Source: Isoetes taiwanensis (Eukaryota; Streptophyta; Lycopodiopsida; Isoetales; Isoetaceae). Taken from it: DNA of 64,000 nucleotides. A program made the translations under genes and the position numbers. The stretch is from the NCBI GenBank assembly GCA_021234155.1, contig JAJEKV010000008.1, positions 20,307,959-20,371,958 on the forward strand. The letters are read 5' to 3'. A model generated the notes under the pieces. It ran no database searches and was not told where the DNA came from. It saw only the letters and a program-made list of their open reading frames with translations. Positions 22,892 to 34,699 of the stretch are shown here, in pieces. Each line of letters opens with the position of its first letter. Position 1 is the stretch's first letter.

Positions 22892-23029
22892 AGTGCCTTT
22901 GTGTTTTTTTCATATGTATAATATTTCTTAATGCAATGGCTTTATAAGCTTAATCTCTTAGTCCATTTCTTTCTTAGAAGCCTAGCCAAGACTTTGCATT
23001 TTTTTTTTTTTTTTTAATGTTATACGTGA

Positions 23030-23098
23030 GGATCACACGACGCGCAGCAAGCATTGTGCTTTTTTGTTGCACATAGTAGTCTTCGCGTCGTGTGATCC
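23030..23098. repeat. Perfect 15-bp hairpin (GGATCACACGACGCG stem)
   Basis: GGATCACACGACGCG at 23030-23044 and its exact reverse complement at 23084-23098 enclose a 39-base loop. A long T run lies just before it (23000-23015) and a telomere-type array directly after it. It is too far from the H3-like stop (22891) and has the wrong shape for the classical histone-mRNA 3' stem-loop, which is shorter. Confidence 0.8.
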
Positions 23099-23100
23099 AA

Positions 23101-23124
23101 CCCTAACCCTAACCCTAACCCTAA
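23101..23124 (-). repeat. Interstitial telomere-type array, four CCCTAA units
   Basis: Four uninterrupted CCCTAA hexamers (TTAGGG on the other strand) start two bases after the hairpin. Most land plants use the heptamer TTTAGGG, so the hexamer is notable, though a short array can arise from drift or from a lost A per unit. It abuts a hairpin, as at some sites of chromosome healing or break repair. Confidence 0.8.
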
Positions 23125-23125
23125 A

Positions 23126-23410
23126 ATGTACGGACAAATCTCCCCACAACGGTACGTGTCCCCTTTCATAATCGATAACCGGCTACTTGAGTTCAAAAGT
23201 AGCGGTTTACCGGCTCCTAAACATCTTCTTGTTTTAAATGTTTTTGCCGCCATGGATTGTTATGTGAAGTTCCTGGAATGGTATGCATCCGCCCCTCATG
23301 ACAACGAGGAAGTTGCGCCGACTGCGATTTATCCGTTCTATTGCAAGGAGTTGGACATCATGGCAAACAGTCGAATAGCGAGCTTGGATGCTATCGCGAG
23401 GTTGCTTTAG
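23126..23410 (+). CDS. Hypothetical 94-codon frame after the telomere array
   Basis: The ATG follows the array by one base. The translation has a globular composition (ISPQRYVSPFIIDNRLLEF, PAPKHLLVLNVFAAMDCYVK, NSRIASLDAIARLL) with no membrane segment or motif I know. It ends at a TAG about 200 bp before the second LTR-like copy begins. It may be the 3' part of a larger gene whose start was lost at the array junction. No promoter is evident. Confidence 0.3.
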   Translation: MYGQISPQRYVSPFIIDNRLLEFKSSGLPAPKHLLVLNVFAAMDCYVKFLEWYASAPHDNEEVAPTAIYPFYCKELDIMANSRIASLDAIARLL

Positions 23411-23604
23411 CTTTCACCCAGACCGCTTGGTCTCAGCGCACGTCCTTTGCAGATGTCCCACGGCTCGTGGATTCCAAAACCAGCTCTAGAGGAGGCGGCT
23501 TCCCATTTGCAAATAGGGGAAGATGTTTTTCAAGAATGCTGCGCAACGGGCTCCTCCTGGCTGCGTCCTTGTGCTTAAGAAGGTATCTTATTTCTCTTTG
23601 CCGT

Positions 23605-25020
23605 TACGTATTGCCTTTCGTGTGTTTCATATATTGGTCTCCCTTGTTACATTGAAGGGAATCCATGCCTTGGGTCAACACCCCATGGATAGCCCAAGCT
23701 CATGAAAATTTGGGGATTCACAAAACCACCAAGCTAAAAACTTGTGTTCAAAATTCTATGGTGGTAGCCTTGTTTAAAATAATCCTCCCTATTGATTATT
23801 CAATCCCTTGAAACCATTGGAATAACGCATAAATACCCGGACAAGGGCAAATACATAAAAGAAATATGAAAAATACTCACCACCGTGATCGCGGAAATAA
23901 GCCACGAACCCTATCCTGATGAACTTAGCTTGAATCATCGAATCGAAGTGCCATGAGCTCGTTAACCTATCTATTCTCGATTCCCCGCATTATCTACCCA
24001 ACAGTTTCAAATTTAAGACCCACACTCGAACCGCTAATGCTAAGAATAAATACATGGGAAACATCTACGTAAGTTTCAAGGCCCGTATATTGAAGCTGCC
24101 CATTACTATTGTTGCATGACTTTCTGATGATCTCCTGTTATCTCGAGCATTCCTTAGCCATTGGCAATGATTCATGGCTAATATTCTTCCATAAATTATT
24201 TTCCCAAGATTTTTAACCGAGTTTATTGCTTGAATAGTGTGAACACAAAGATGCTTTTATGATTATTTGATTGATACATCAATGAAAATCCCCAATAAGT
24301 TTTGAAAAATTTGATCTTTCATTATTTCAACTTTTGCCACCAAAACATTGTTACGTAAACATTTTTCAAAGTGATTCAAACTACTATTTTATCTTTTGTA
24401 CATGCTTTTAGGCTCAGTCTAGACTCGTGGATAATTGAAATCATGCGTAAATACCTTATAGAACTCAAGATACAAAATTGCTTTGTCGCTTTTTCTCTCG
24501 TGATGCTTCATCGACAGAATTTTTGATCGACTTTGAATTCCTTTTTCTCCCTCATACCAGTTCCAAATCACGCCAAGTTTTTTCCACATGTGCTCATAAC
24601 TTGTTTTCTGATAGTCATTTCCTTAAGAATCATACAACAAGGATCAGTAAAACTTGAGATATCATCATTTGAGTGTGCAGACCTCATTTTATCCTTCGTG
24701 GAAGGAATCGCCAGATTTTCTGTCAACTTTGAACCCGATTTTCAGCCATTCCAGATCCAAACGGAGCAAGTTTTTCCCCAAATAGGCTATCACCACAACT
24801 GTTTTCTCGATTCTCCAAACTCATTTGAAAAAGGATCGCGTTATCCTTGAGATATTCATGTCTGAGTGAACTGCCTCATTTTTCTTCAGGGATCCTAAAG
24901 CAATTGATCTTTTCTTGCAACCTTTGCACCAAGATTGGTTCTTAAGCAACCTGGAGGTCCCAAATCCATGTAGGCTCCACTGGAGGTTGGGTCCAGGTGC
25001 CAGGCCTTGGACTCTAACAT
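23605..25020 (+). repeat. Direct repeat copy 2, probable 3' LTR
   Basis: This is the homologue of 18150-19550 in the same orientation. It is colinear throughout, with many small changes. A striking share of these replace CTG or CAG in copy 1 with words containing CG (for example ctatctgagc to ttatctcgagc, ttacagaaac to ttacgtaaac). Downstream, from about 25040, a new sequence begins that is not a duplicate of the gag following copy 1. Confidence 0.65.
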
Positions 25021-25059
25021 CTGCCTCTAGACCCTCCCAAGTTTTTCTCGTTCCACCAC

Positions 25060-25400
25060 CATGCTCCTGCACTTCACGTTCCAGACTGTGCCATTATGCC
25101 TCCTAAGATAAGGCTCCACCTATCTATGCCCTTTCATCTCCCACTACACCCAGTCGACTTATCCAACTTTTGGCAACACTAAAGGCAAACCTCCGACTGT
25201 GAGTGCCTGGCTCATATGGAAGAATTTGAGGCCTTGGCCATTCGAATTTTCCACGCTCAACCTCAACTCAGTTCCGCCATCTTCTACTCACACCAAGAGG
25301 CGCCTCAACAATGGCTCATTAATAAAAGCTACCCCTAAAGCAAAAATTGGCAAGAATCATATAAAGAGGCAAATTTACTGCTATTACACTTAATTATAAA
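25060..25400 (+). pseudogene. Possible gag N-terminal fragment after the second repeat
   Basis: Shifted plus-strand frames read MPPKIRLHLS, then EEFEALAIRIFHAQPQLSSA and YSHQEAPQQWLI. The WL word and acidic-aromatic spacing recall the start of plant gag proteins, but the match is short and degraded. If correct, a second element may share the repeat at 23.6-25.0 kb as its 5' LTR. Confidence 0.25.
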
Positions 25401-28020
25401 CATGCCTCGCTCATGTAGTAAAAAATGATTCCCATTTTATGTTCCAACTCTAACCTTAACAATAACAATGCCAATAATTCCTCCGATTTCATGGTGGTTA
25501 CCCTTTAGTCACATATACACGGGTTAAGTACTCTTATATCATCTCTTTAATCCTAAAGAAAACACTTTTTAGAAAGGTTATCTCTTAAAGAGAAACCGAA
25601 TACAATTTATTATTAAATAAGAAGCCTTTCTAAAAGTTCGTTGATTCCTCATGATTAGTCATTGGAATAATTTTTTGGTGAAGGGAAGATTAGCCAAAGT
25701 TAATAAGATATAAGCTTCTAATTGGATTAGAGCACCTTTAAATTCATTCTTAGAAAGATCTATTCATCTTAGTTTGTATTTGCATACTTGATAGGTATTC
25801 CAAGCTCAATGGTCATTTAATCTAAAGCTGGCTAACTTATTTAAATAGTGGCATCACAACATCCATTTACAACAATCTTTTACCTCTTTGAATATTCCAT
25901 ATGAAATATATAAACAATTTTTCAAGATTTGGCCACTAGCCCAATGGGTAATTCCATTGATGTCTAAATTTTCGCCACAAATATATCAAGCCATAAATTT
26001 CTTCAAATTTCTAACTCATATATGCTACTCATCTAGTTTATATCTCGTTGCAACTCCATACCTAAAGGTACCAATTTCAAAGAGATTACTACAATAAATA
26101 GGATAGAAAGAAAAGTGGAAATTGAATGCTTGAAGATGTACATGCACTTATATGGCTGTTATTGTCGTGCTAGGCATATAATACAATGCATATGGGAGTT
26201 GTGGATCAGGCCATTCATACAGATAACTTCTAAGTGAATGGCATCTATGTTTGCAACTAAAAGACTAAAGTGAAATAAATCTAAGTCAAGCTTTGAAATA
26301 CTTGCTGATGAAGCCATCAACTCTTTGGTCAGATTTTGCATATTCGACTAACGAGTAGGAAATAACATTTTGGAAACTCTTCAAGCCACCTCAGAATCAA
26401 TTAGAAATAATTGCTTGGCCAACCATACATGGTACTAAATGTTGACATTTATCAAAGATTGAAGCTGTTTCTTTATCATTGTTTTTGGATATCATTCTCA
26501 TGCATATTTCACTCCTTAACTATTGATAACCCACAGTTCGAATCAGAATACTTGCTAGCCGAAGCCATGCAAACATTCATAGGCAGCACGAATGTTTGCA
26601 ATGCATGAGCTAAAACTACAAAGAATCACAACATGAAATATGTAAAGAGCAGTGGCTACTCTACATAGGTAGTGTATGCAAGAGACACAAAGAGAAATCA
26701 AATCGGCCTTAAGGTGACCATGCCTATGTAGCACACAAATATCCGTGATTCGAATATTACATGCAAATGCATTTTACCCTTTAACCAACGACTAATAATT
26801 GAAGTGCCGTGCTAAGAGATTGACCAATCTGGCTCTGCTTCCTTCAACACCTTTTTGGCCCACCATAATCACCAATTATTTCAATTTTGATATTCTCTTC
26901 ACATACAAGTAAATTCTTCCTATTACAAACGTATATTAATAAATAGTATCAATTCACAACATTCATAAATTTTATTTCTAAGACTGAGGTGGAGCAACGA
27001 TGTTTTATGTGCTTCATAGCCCCATTCTATGGCAAAACTCTTGTGGTTTGACTTTATGTTTATTTCTCAATTGAAGACCAAACTTGTTGGCTTGAAAGGG
27101 CGAGTGTGTAAAAATATCTAATATCATAGGACCTTGTTTTCCAGTCTAAATACACTGCTTGTAAATTCTTCCGTGCTCTATCTAAGATGCAATACCCTCC
27201 CCAAAGACGATTAGATGCGTAGTGCAATGTAACATTTCTTCCTATCCATGAGCTTAAAACCATGCTACATGTAAACCAATAAGCAAAATAAACTGGTAAT
27301 TTCTAAATTAAACCCGTATGTGGAGGAAACCATTTGGCCAATTCCTCCACATTTTCCCTTCATGTAGGAAGAGCAAGATGATTTAAGTAATCTATCCAAT
27401 CTACGACCGTCATCTTGCGTGCATAACCTTCCAGCTGCTATGCCCGACTGTACGAATACCTAACTTCTCCTCCATGGGCTTCTAGAAAAGCATCTCGCAT
27501 CCTCCATAACACGACGCATGAGTTCCCAATCGATAACCCATGATTTATTATTATGACCTGAAAACCCCATTCTCGCAAGCCCCGACTCTTACCACTATTT
27601 ACTGCTTCATTGTGTGGGCTTGCATCGATCAGATTGAGTTTCCTACCGGGTTATCCAAAGGGAAATATTCTCGATCCAGACTGCAAGTGACCGCCAATTT
27701 ACACGATCAACAGTTTGAGCAGCCATCATATCCTAGGCTCCCAGCATATACCCAGGATATGCCACACAAACCCACATAAACGAGGGTTTCCCTAGCGCAA
27801 CCCAAAAATGGAACGAGGAAATAAGTCATGCTTGAGCTATGATACAAACGATTGGTGACATATGAACATCTTGTTTTTTTGGTTGTTCCTAAGGGGCAAG
27901 CCCGAGGTGGGTTTGTGGTGATATTCTAGGTATATGCCGATATGCCCCGAATATAATAAAACTGCTCCAAACCCATAATAAGTCAGGAACTCCTATTGTC
28001 TGTCGATGGGCTGCTCGAAA
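25400..28020. other. AT-rich stretch without a recognised gene
   Basis: Only short frames occur (at most 79 codons) and none carries a recognisable domain on either strand. The composition is AT-rich up to about 27.3 kb, then more balanced. I see no LTR, inverted repeat or RNA gene. Confidence 0.5.
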
Positions 28021-28021
28021 C

Positions 28022-28462
28022 CTAAATAACCTGCTCCCCGGACGAGGTCAGATCATCGACGGATGGGGAAGCCATTACAAGATTAATCACGTTTTGGGTT
28101 TCAGAAAGTGTTGACTCGTGTTGATGGTAGTAAAATCTGGGAAGTTTGATGTCGCTCATGTATAAAAGCCGCAGCAAAAAATTGGTTGCTGTAAAAAGAT
28201 GCCATTTATGAATCGACATGTAAAGAAGATCCTCGCTATCATTATTTTGGGAGAGGGGCCAACAGAAGCCAGCCCATCTCATTCGCTTTGTTCCCTGCTC
28301 CTGCAAGAAAGGAGAGAAGATCCGTAAAGGAAAAGCCTGAGAAAAGAAGGATGCTTCAAGATAAGTGTGTAACGGCCCATGGTGACCGCTCGAGTATTCG
28401 AACCTTGAATGTGCCTGTATGCCCTCAAGACACCCAAGATAAATAGTAGAAGCGACCACCAT
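28022..28462 (-). CDS. Hypothetical 146-codon frame, doubtful
   Basis: An open minus-strand frame contains the words EASFFSQAFPLRIFSPFLQEQG and LLYMSDIKLPRFYYHQHEST, ending in ASPSVDDLTSSGEQVI. I recognise no domain or signal. It overlaps the first copy of a direct repeat at 28.37-28.50 kb, which argues for repeat-derived DNA rather than a conserved protein. Confidence 0.2.
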   Translation of the reverse strand: MVVASTIYLGCLEGIQAHSRFEYSSGHHGPLHTYLEASFFSQAFPLRIFSPFLQEQGTKRMRWAGFCWPLSQNNDSEDLLYMSIHKWHLFTATNFLLRLLYMSDIKLPRFYYHQHESTLSETQNVINLVMASPSVDDLTSSGEQVI

Positions 28463-28785
28463 AAACGCCTAGACTCGCTTTGCCCATTATAAGGGCATGC
28501 TCAAGTAGGAACGAGAGAAGTTGGTATCGTGAAAGTTGTGTCTCGAGTTCGAGTCTCCATGGGTGCCTATGCATATGCAAGTGGCACTCCAGCAAAAGAC
28601 TTGCTAATCATTGTGATGCTGGGTATAGCCTTGCATGCTCGCTCTAGTGGGAGAGACCTAACGGGCCCATGGTAGACCGCCGAGTATTCGAACCTTTAAT
28701 GTGCCTGTATGCCCCGCCAGACACCCAGTAGAAGCCACCACTCATAAACGCCCAGACTAGCTTTGGCCCAAATACATAGCATATC
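28372..28785 (+). repeat. Two direct copies of a ~125-bp unit
   Basis: Copies at about 28372-28500 and 28658-28785 share 'gagtattcgaacctt.aatgtgcctgtatgcccc' and 'agacacccagtagaagc', separated by about 160 bases. The same position reads gctcgag in one copy and gccgag in the other, another place where a CTG-type word may have been rewritten. The unit has no coding content that I recognise. Confidence 0.7.
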
Positions 28786-28789
28786 GGTT

Positions 28790-31332
28790 AGGAACGCTAC
28801 AAGATACCTTCATGATGATTCTTTGCCATCGTGATCCGCAAAATTCTCTTCCTCAGATCCGTAATTTCATAAGACGTCCGGTCTACTTTGGCCATTCTCT
28901 CAAGAAAGAAAGAAGATGATCGTAGCAAAGAAACGGAGGGAAGCGTCACGCCACGCCCCCGCTGTCACTAAAACCCATAGCCATGCTTAAAAAAAGGGAA
29001 AACAAGGACAAGAAAAGAAAGATTCTTGTCATCATGTCAGAGCTTTCACCTTCTACTACTTCCTAAATCCTTCCAAGGTTTATGCTTTCATCCCACTCAA
29101 ACCCCATGTCCGTCTCCGTTATAGCTAATTGCTTGTCGCCGCCAAGATCCGTAAGTGCCTCACCCCGCTATCCCGCAAAGAAGCAAATGGGGGGAAGCAA
29201 CAAGGGAAGAAAAAGAAGATAATCCCATCAGCCATAGCCTCGGCGTCGAACCCGCAGAGAATGAGGGGAGAGAAGAAGAGGAAGGAAGAAGTCACCAAAT
29301 CATCCGCCATACCCGCATAAGGTTTTGCCGCCGCCAATCCATTCTCTTTGGCCTCGTGGTGTCGCCACATAAAGAGAGAAAGGAAGAATATTTGCCCTTT
29401 CTTGCCATGAATAGCCACGTCCTTTTCCCATCATATTTCATTTTGCCACCACTTTATTTTCCACGCTGTTCCTTCTGGCCACATGATACTTTTTTGAACT
29501 ATTTTTTTTTTTTTCGCCTTGGCAATCATTAGAACCAGATAACACTTTGTCAGGCATGCAAAACAATGCCGGGCAGTAGTGATTTTGACAATAGGTTAAT
29601 GTAGAACACCGAGAATTCAACAACAAGGATCTGATTAATTAAATCGTATAAGCAGGCCCCTCAGACCGCCAAGTCTAAAGCCACGAGTGTGTCACGAAAG
29701 TGTGGTGGCATTACCGGTGCCTTTTATCGGCGAAATGGTCGATTCAACACAATCACATGTCAGAATGACCATAGGGTTCATATTACTAACAAAAAGTGTC
29801 GAGTCCAAATAGACAATGAGCATCTTCTCTTGAGCTAAGAAAATGACGCTGGCTCATATCATTTTACATCGACTCCATACAAAACAAACAAGATCCAACA
29901 CAAAAACGAAATATGAAAACACACTTTCGGGCAACAATCGGCCGTAACCTAAAGACCTTTGTTTTTTTTTTTATTGCAAGTCATTTATCTTATCCTTCAA
30001 TAAATTTCCAGTGTCAATTTCATGTCGTTTGTTAATGATCAACCCATTTTTTTCTCCATTGAGTAATTTTTATAGAGACAAAGCAGTGAGTTTTTGCATT
30101 TGCTACATGTCTAATTTAAATTAATATAGAAACACTGTAAATGATTGTCTAATGTCGGCATTATTTTATTGTCAGATGGACAGATTATTGGAAGAAAGGC
30201 AAACATTTTTATTGAAGGATATTTTATCCACCATCACATCATGAGTACATTCTACATCACTTTATTCTACATATCACATGGAAGCCAATTGGCAGGTTTA
30301 AGGTCTCTACCACAGGACCGGTTGGTCATACTTGAACCCGCGACCTCGGGGCAATGGATTTTTAAGGTCCCCATTACTAGATCGATTTGAACCCTGACCT
30401 CAGTGCCGCTAGACCATGCATGCATTAAAGAAGGTAATGGCTCTGTTAGAGGATATGGGAGTCGGGATGCTAAACACTTTTGATGCAAATGAATCATTAC
30501 TTTCTGCCTTCACAAATAGTGGAATTTCGCTTTGAATGGGGGCCGGATCAAGACATACATGCAATTGCATCAAATCAATGCATTGCAAACCTATGGATCT
30601 ATTTGCCCATTATCCCTTCAAATAGATGAGAGCCATTTTGATGGGCAATGAAGTCTTGTCTTTAAAAAGAAGCCCTGACATTAGGTTCTGCTTAATTCCT
30701 GCAATGAAAAATGTAGCTAAACGTTTGAAGAAATTTTTCCTTATCAAGATAAGCATTGCCCTCTCTGGCGATATCGTAATCCATTCTCATCCTCCTTATT
30801 TTGGAGAATTCAAACAAGGCTGAAATTGTGATCAAACATATGCTACAAATTTTATCTGAGACAAACTCATTTCTTTCCATAAATGCATATCCAATTTTGC
30901 ATATACTAGGAGAATGACAAGCTTGATGTTTAATATGCTAAAGCTGCCCAGCTCTTATTTGTAGGCACTGAAATGCAGTTCGAATATGTTACATGGTTAA
31001 TTCCCTCTTAAGCTATTGTATTCATAAGCATCATTCTTTGCTTCAATATGGCATTTTGATTTGATTTTAATTTGATATTATAGCTTATTGAATGCTTGGT
31101 GAATAGTGGTACTGAATTGGTTGTAATATACTTTGAGTTTTTTTTGTCTCGACAAAATGGGACCCAGTTGTGAATTTTGTTTGCAAGAATGATCCGATTC
31201 AAACTTATAAATTCCGACTGGGTGAAAAAACTATAAGAAATTTTCCAATAGGAGGGAAAAGGTTTCCCCAACGCTAGACCCATTGAATGATACGCTGGCC
31301 CAGTTTGTGAAACCGTATGTTTATGACATATG
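28790..31332. other. Stretch without a recognised gene; poly-T/A tracts
   Basis: Frames up to 125 codons occur around 29.12-29.53 kb on both strands, but they overlap each other and read as low-complexity Lys/Glu or Phe runs. Homopolymer T tracts lie at 29496-29514 and 29962-29973. Nothing resembles a known protein. Confidence 0.45.
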
Positions 31333-31348
31333 GTTTCAATGGTTAAAG
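31333..31348. repeat. Target-site duplication, left copy (LINE 3' side)
   Basis: GTTTCAATGGTTAAAG immediately precedes the T run of the minus-strand LINE. It is identical to 37473-37488. Confidence 0.92.
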
Positions 31349-32579
31349 TTTTTTTTTTTTTTTGAAGGATCAAATTAACTAATATTAATCCAGTAAATAC
31401 AAGATTTAGCGATACTAGGGTACTCCTACCCACACCGGAGCGAAAGCACCCCTCATGGCATGTATATACCTACAACACTCAAGGCAATAAACCCGCTTAA
31501 TACCGGGTTACAATGAGGAGGGTCCTTTCCCGCATCACGCCTTTTGAATTATACTTTTTCCGAGGGGATGCTGTAAGAAAGATATAGCTTGTACCTCAAC
31601 TGCGGGATCGAACCCCAGGCCGCACCTCCGCGATTCCCAACACCTTCAAGCCGGTATGGCCGCTCCAAATGAGCCACAAAGAACCGTGCTTTTTACACAA
31701 AATGGAAGGCCGACTGGAGGGCCGACCGTTCCGCTAGGGTACACCCCCCAAAAGAACCCTTGACTACGGAGCCGGGTGTGGAAGAGACGCTTGACCCAAT
31801 CCCATGCCGGGCTGGATGTCCCAGACAAAGAAACATACAAGGCTCCGTATCTCTACTGCACCCCAACACATTGGGCATGGCTACCGGACAACGGATTGAT
31901 CCATAAAACCCACGCGGTTCACCCTCAAGGATCGGTGCACACCCTGCCAGAATCATCTCAATCTTTGGGGGCTTAGATTGGATTCCACACCCATCTCCGA
32001 TGTTGCCCCAATGATCACCCGCACCAAGACTCCAAACATCCGGGAGGGTACCATCCCGAATTGCCAAAAGCTCATAATACATTCTCACGAAATTTGAGAG
32101 GGATCAACTTCGGTGACACTTCCACACACGCCTCGGCCACGGGAGTTCAGCGGAGAGCATTAGCCACCCGTGCCCATAAGCGCAATCCCGCTCCCCGAGT
32201 CCAAATTGGGCAAAAGCCGCCGTGGTGCTAACTGCCTGTCGACATACCACACCCCCACCGCCAAGACCCCACACTTTTGTCCACCGCTGAACTTGGATCG
32301 ACGGACCTTCTGGCCAATACCAAAGGTGAGGTACCTGGACCGAGAGGGATCCACCATGGCGATGCCTCCAACTGAATGCACCCGGCGGCATCAATTGCAA
32401 ACAGCGGGCGGACTTGCTCCCAGGCTCGCAGGAGCCCCTTCAGAAAAGGAGAGGCATGATATGGCCCTCGACATCATAATAATGCCCACGGAGCCAAGCA
32501 AGCTGGCACTGACATGGCTTGTGAAAAACTATCGACCCACCGCGAAGCAAAAGCATGCCCCGAGAGTCAAGCGTGATTC

Positions 32580-33406
32580 TCAAGAATCTAGAAAGATCAA
32601 CTTTGGACAAGAGGACCTTTTACATGCAACGAAAGAGGTCCAAGAAGCCGAGCCCACCCGCTGCCTCTTTGGTCGCATCACGATTTCCACCTCAGGCCGC
32701 CCTTTTGACGACTGCCCCTTCCTCTCATTGCCTCCCCCACACAAAGTTACGAACCATAGAGGAGATTTCCCGAACCTTGCTTTCTGGCGCCAGAATGATA
32801 GAAGCCATATAAACATGAGTTGAGCAGAGGACGGACTTCGCCACTGTGACCCTGCCAGCCATGGAGTTTCCCCTTCCACCAATTACTGTGTCGGGACGCG
32901 AGGTCCCCACCGTAATGTCCTCCCACACGCACTCGCCGAAATGTCGGCGCCAACGGATACCCAATAACCTAGGTGGAGCATGTGCCCCACATCGCATTCT
33001 CCCAAGGAAATTGGGATAAACCACCTGCATGGGGTCCGCCGCCATAATGCCGAAAGCACTTCGCCCAACCCATGAGGCAGCCTGCTTAGGAGAATGTGTC
33101 CAACAAATCCTTCACAGGTTTACCGTATTCCTCTCATCCACCTCGTAGGAAGAGGAACGTCATCGCATCGACTCCCACCCCGGCCAACACCGCCTCGCCA
33201 TCCCCCACAACAATACCGCCGCTGAAGTCAAGAACCGGGCAACTGTGAGAGTGCCTCCTGCCACGATGGTGACAGGAAGGGCCAAAGGGCAACCCCGGGC
33301 GAACTCCGGGCTTCCCCACGCTAAAGACACGACCACCGCCATGACACAGGTGGTCAGCAGACGCTAAGAGCTTCATAGCCACCGTGAAGTTTCTCACCAC
33401 ACCCAA
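32580..33406 (-). pseudogene. Reverse transcriptase C-terminal half of the L1-type LINE
   Basis: Minus-strand frames at 33406-33134 and 33045-32725 carry RT words. GVRPGLPFGP corresponds to the GVRQGCPLAP block, and a G.GNSMAGRVTVAKSVLCSTHVYM..I segment corresponds to the plant LINE 'GR..L.K.VL.S...Y' region after the catalytic core. It is followed by VREISSMVRNFVWG. The catalytic YADD is not readable between them, because the region around 33.2-33.1 kb is shifted. Long plus-strand frames over the same bases (for example 32170-32823) are antisense shadows. Confidence 0.75.
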
Positions 33407-34699
33407 AGGCTAACATCATCCTTTTCAAACTCCCAACGACACTATCATAGGCTCGCTAAGTCCGCCTTCAAGTACAACTGAATTGCTTTACGCCACGCTG
33501 AATGCCCCCTAATGTCACGGGCATATTACATTAAGAATCTGCCTGCCCGAATGAAGCCAGACTGCATGGGACTAATAGCCTCCCTTCAGGACCACTTGCA
33601 ATTTAAGCGAAAGTGCCTTCGCGATACTCTGTATTGTCGAAGAAGCGTGATGGGCCAACTGAAACATGGCTTGGCTCCCTCACCTCTGACCCCAGCGAGG
33701 ATGCAAATGGCTGAGCCTCACCCGCCTGAAGTGGCATCCCTCTCGGGAGTAGGTTCAAGAACACCGAGTCCCCCACCCAATCCCATCACCTGAAGAACCG
33801 GACCTGGATGCCATCCACTGCAGCACCAGGAGGGGGCCAAGGCACGACAAGCCTCCCTCAAGCTCCCCGCTTTGTAAGGCTTCAACACCGCTTCTATCCG
33901 CCGATACCTTGCATGACACCCCATCGAGTACCCATCTCCATCATGTCCGTGGTAGGGGGTATCTCTCTTTTCCTGGTAAACCGAGAGAAATGCTGAAAGG
34001 TAGCCCGCTTGATGTCCCCCTGGCCGATTGTGGATACGACCATCTACCAAGGCCGCCATTGAGGTCAAGATATTTTCTTTCCTGTCACAAGCAGCCCCTA
34101 AAGAACATACGCCAATTAGTCCCTTCCCGCAGCTGTGTGGATCCCTCGCTTTCACTCTTGCCTCCGGAAAGCAGCCCTCTGCTGGGATCTGGTCTCGGCT
34201 ACAATGTGACGTGCAAAATCATCTCCTCAAGACCGCATCGTGATCACTGAGACCTATGGCTTCCAATTCATGACACAGCCATGCCTAAAGAACCCTTCCC
34301 TTGCCGTGACCTCCGACCACCTCACCACCTGGCGACGGGCCCGGGACCTCAGCCGTGGCCTTCACCATTCCCTGCCATGTCAGAGTTGTCCCGGAAGGTA
34401 CCTGAACCAACCGGCATCCCTAAGAGAAATCAGATCCTTTTAGATAGGCGCATTTAACTTGAACACTGCGGCGCCCGGCCCGACTGCACTCGAACTCCTC
34501 GGTTTAATCGAGAAAATGGTCGAGACCGCGTAGAGACAAATGTTCTTCCGCTTTGAGCCGAGGCGCATTTCTCGATCCGGTTAGGTATTCAAGATAGCAT
34601 CTGGCTGAAAGCATACCGCCTTTAATTCCCTTCGCCCATCGATACAATTCAAGTAAATGGAGTCACCCGCCTTCTACCAAGTGCAAGGAGTCCAACAAC

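Larger units (their letters stand above)
20832..23098. other. Interval bounded by inverted GGATCACACGACGC words
   Basis: GGATCACACGACGC occurs at 20832-20845, and its exact reverse complement ends at 23098; both are outward-facing ends of the interval that holds the H3-like frame. The bases outside are AAC on both sides, a possible 3-bp target duplication. A 14-bp inverted match is unlikely by chance, but no transposase is present, and an extra direct copy at 23030 complicates the picture. It is a candidate non-autonomous DNA transposon that captured a gene, or a local rearrangement around the hairpin. Confidence 0.35.

Noticed and set aside
23030-23098. Classical histone-mRNA 3' stem-loop
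   Set aside because: The stem is 15 bp with a 39-base loop and lies 140 bases past the stop; the canonical element is a 6-bp stem with a 4-base loop, and plant histone mRNAs are polyadenylated.
20200-23620. Endogenous giant-virus segment carrying a histone
   Set aside because: Some giant viruses encode H3, but no capsid, ATPase or polymerase words appear and the promoter motifs are plant-like. Kept only as an alternative for the H3-like frame.
29125-29532. Overlapping 97- and 125-codon frames
   Set aside because: They lie on opposite strands over the same bases, rich in Lys/Glu or Phe/Ser from purine-rich DNA, with no domain.
32170-32823. 217-codon plus-strand frame
   Set aside because: It is antisense to the LINE reverse transcriptase words on the minus strand and has no domain of its own.
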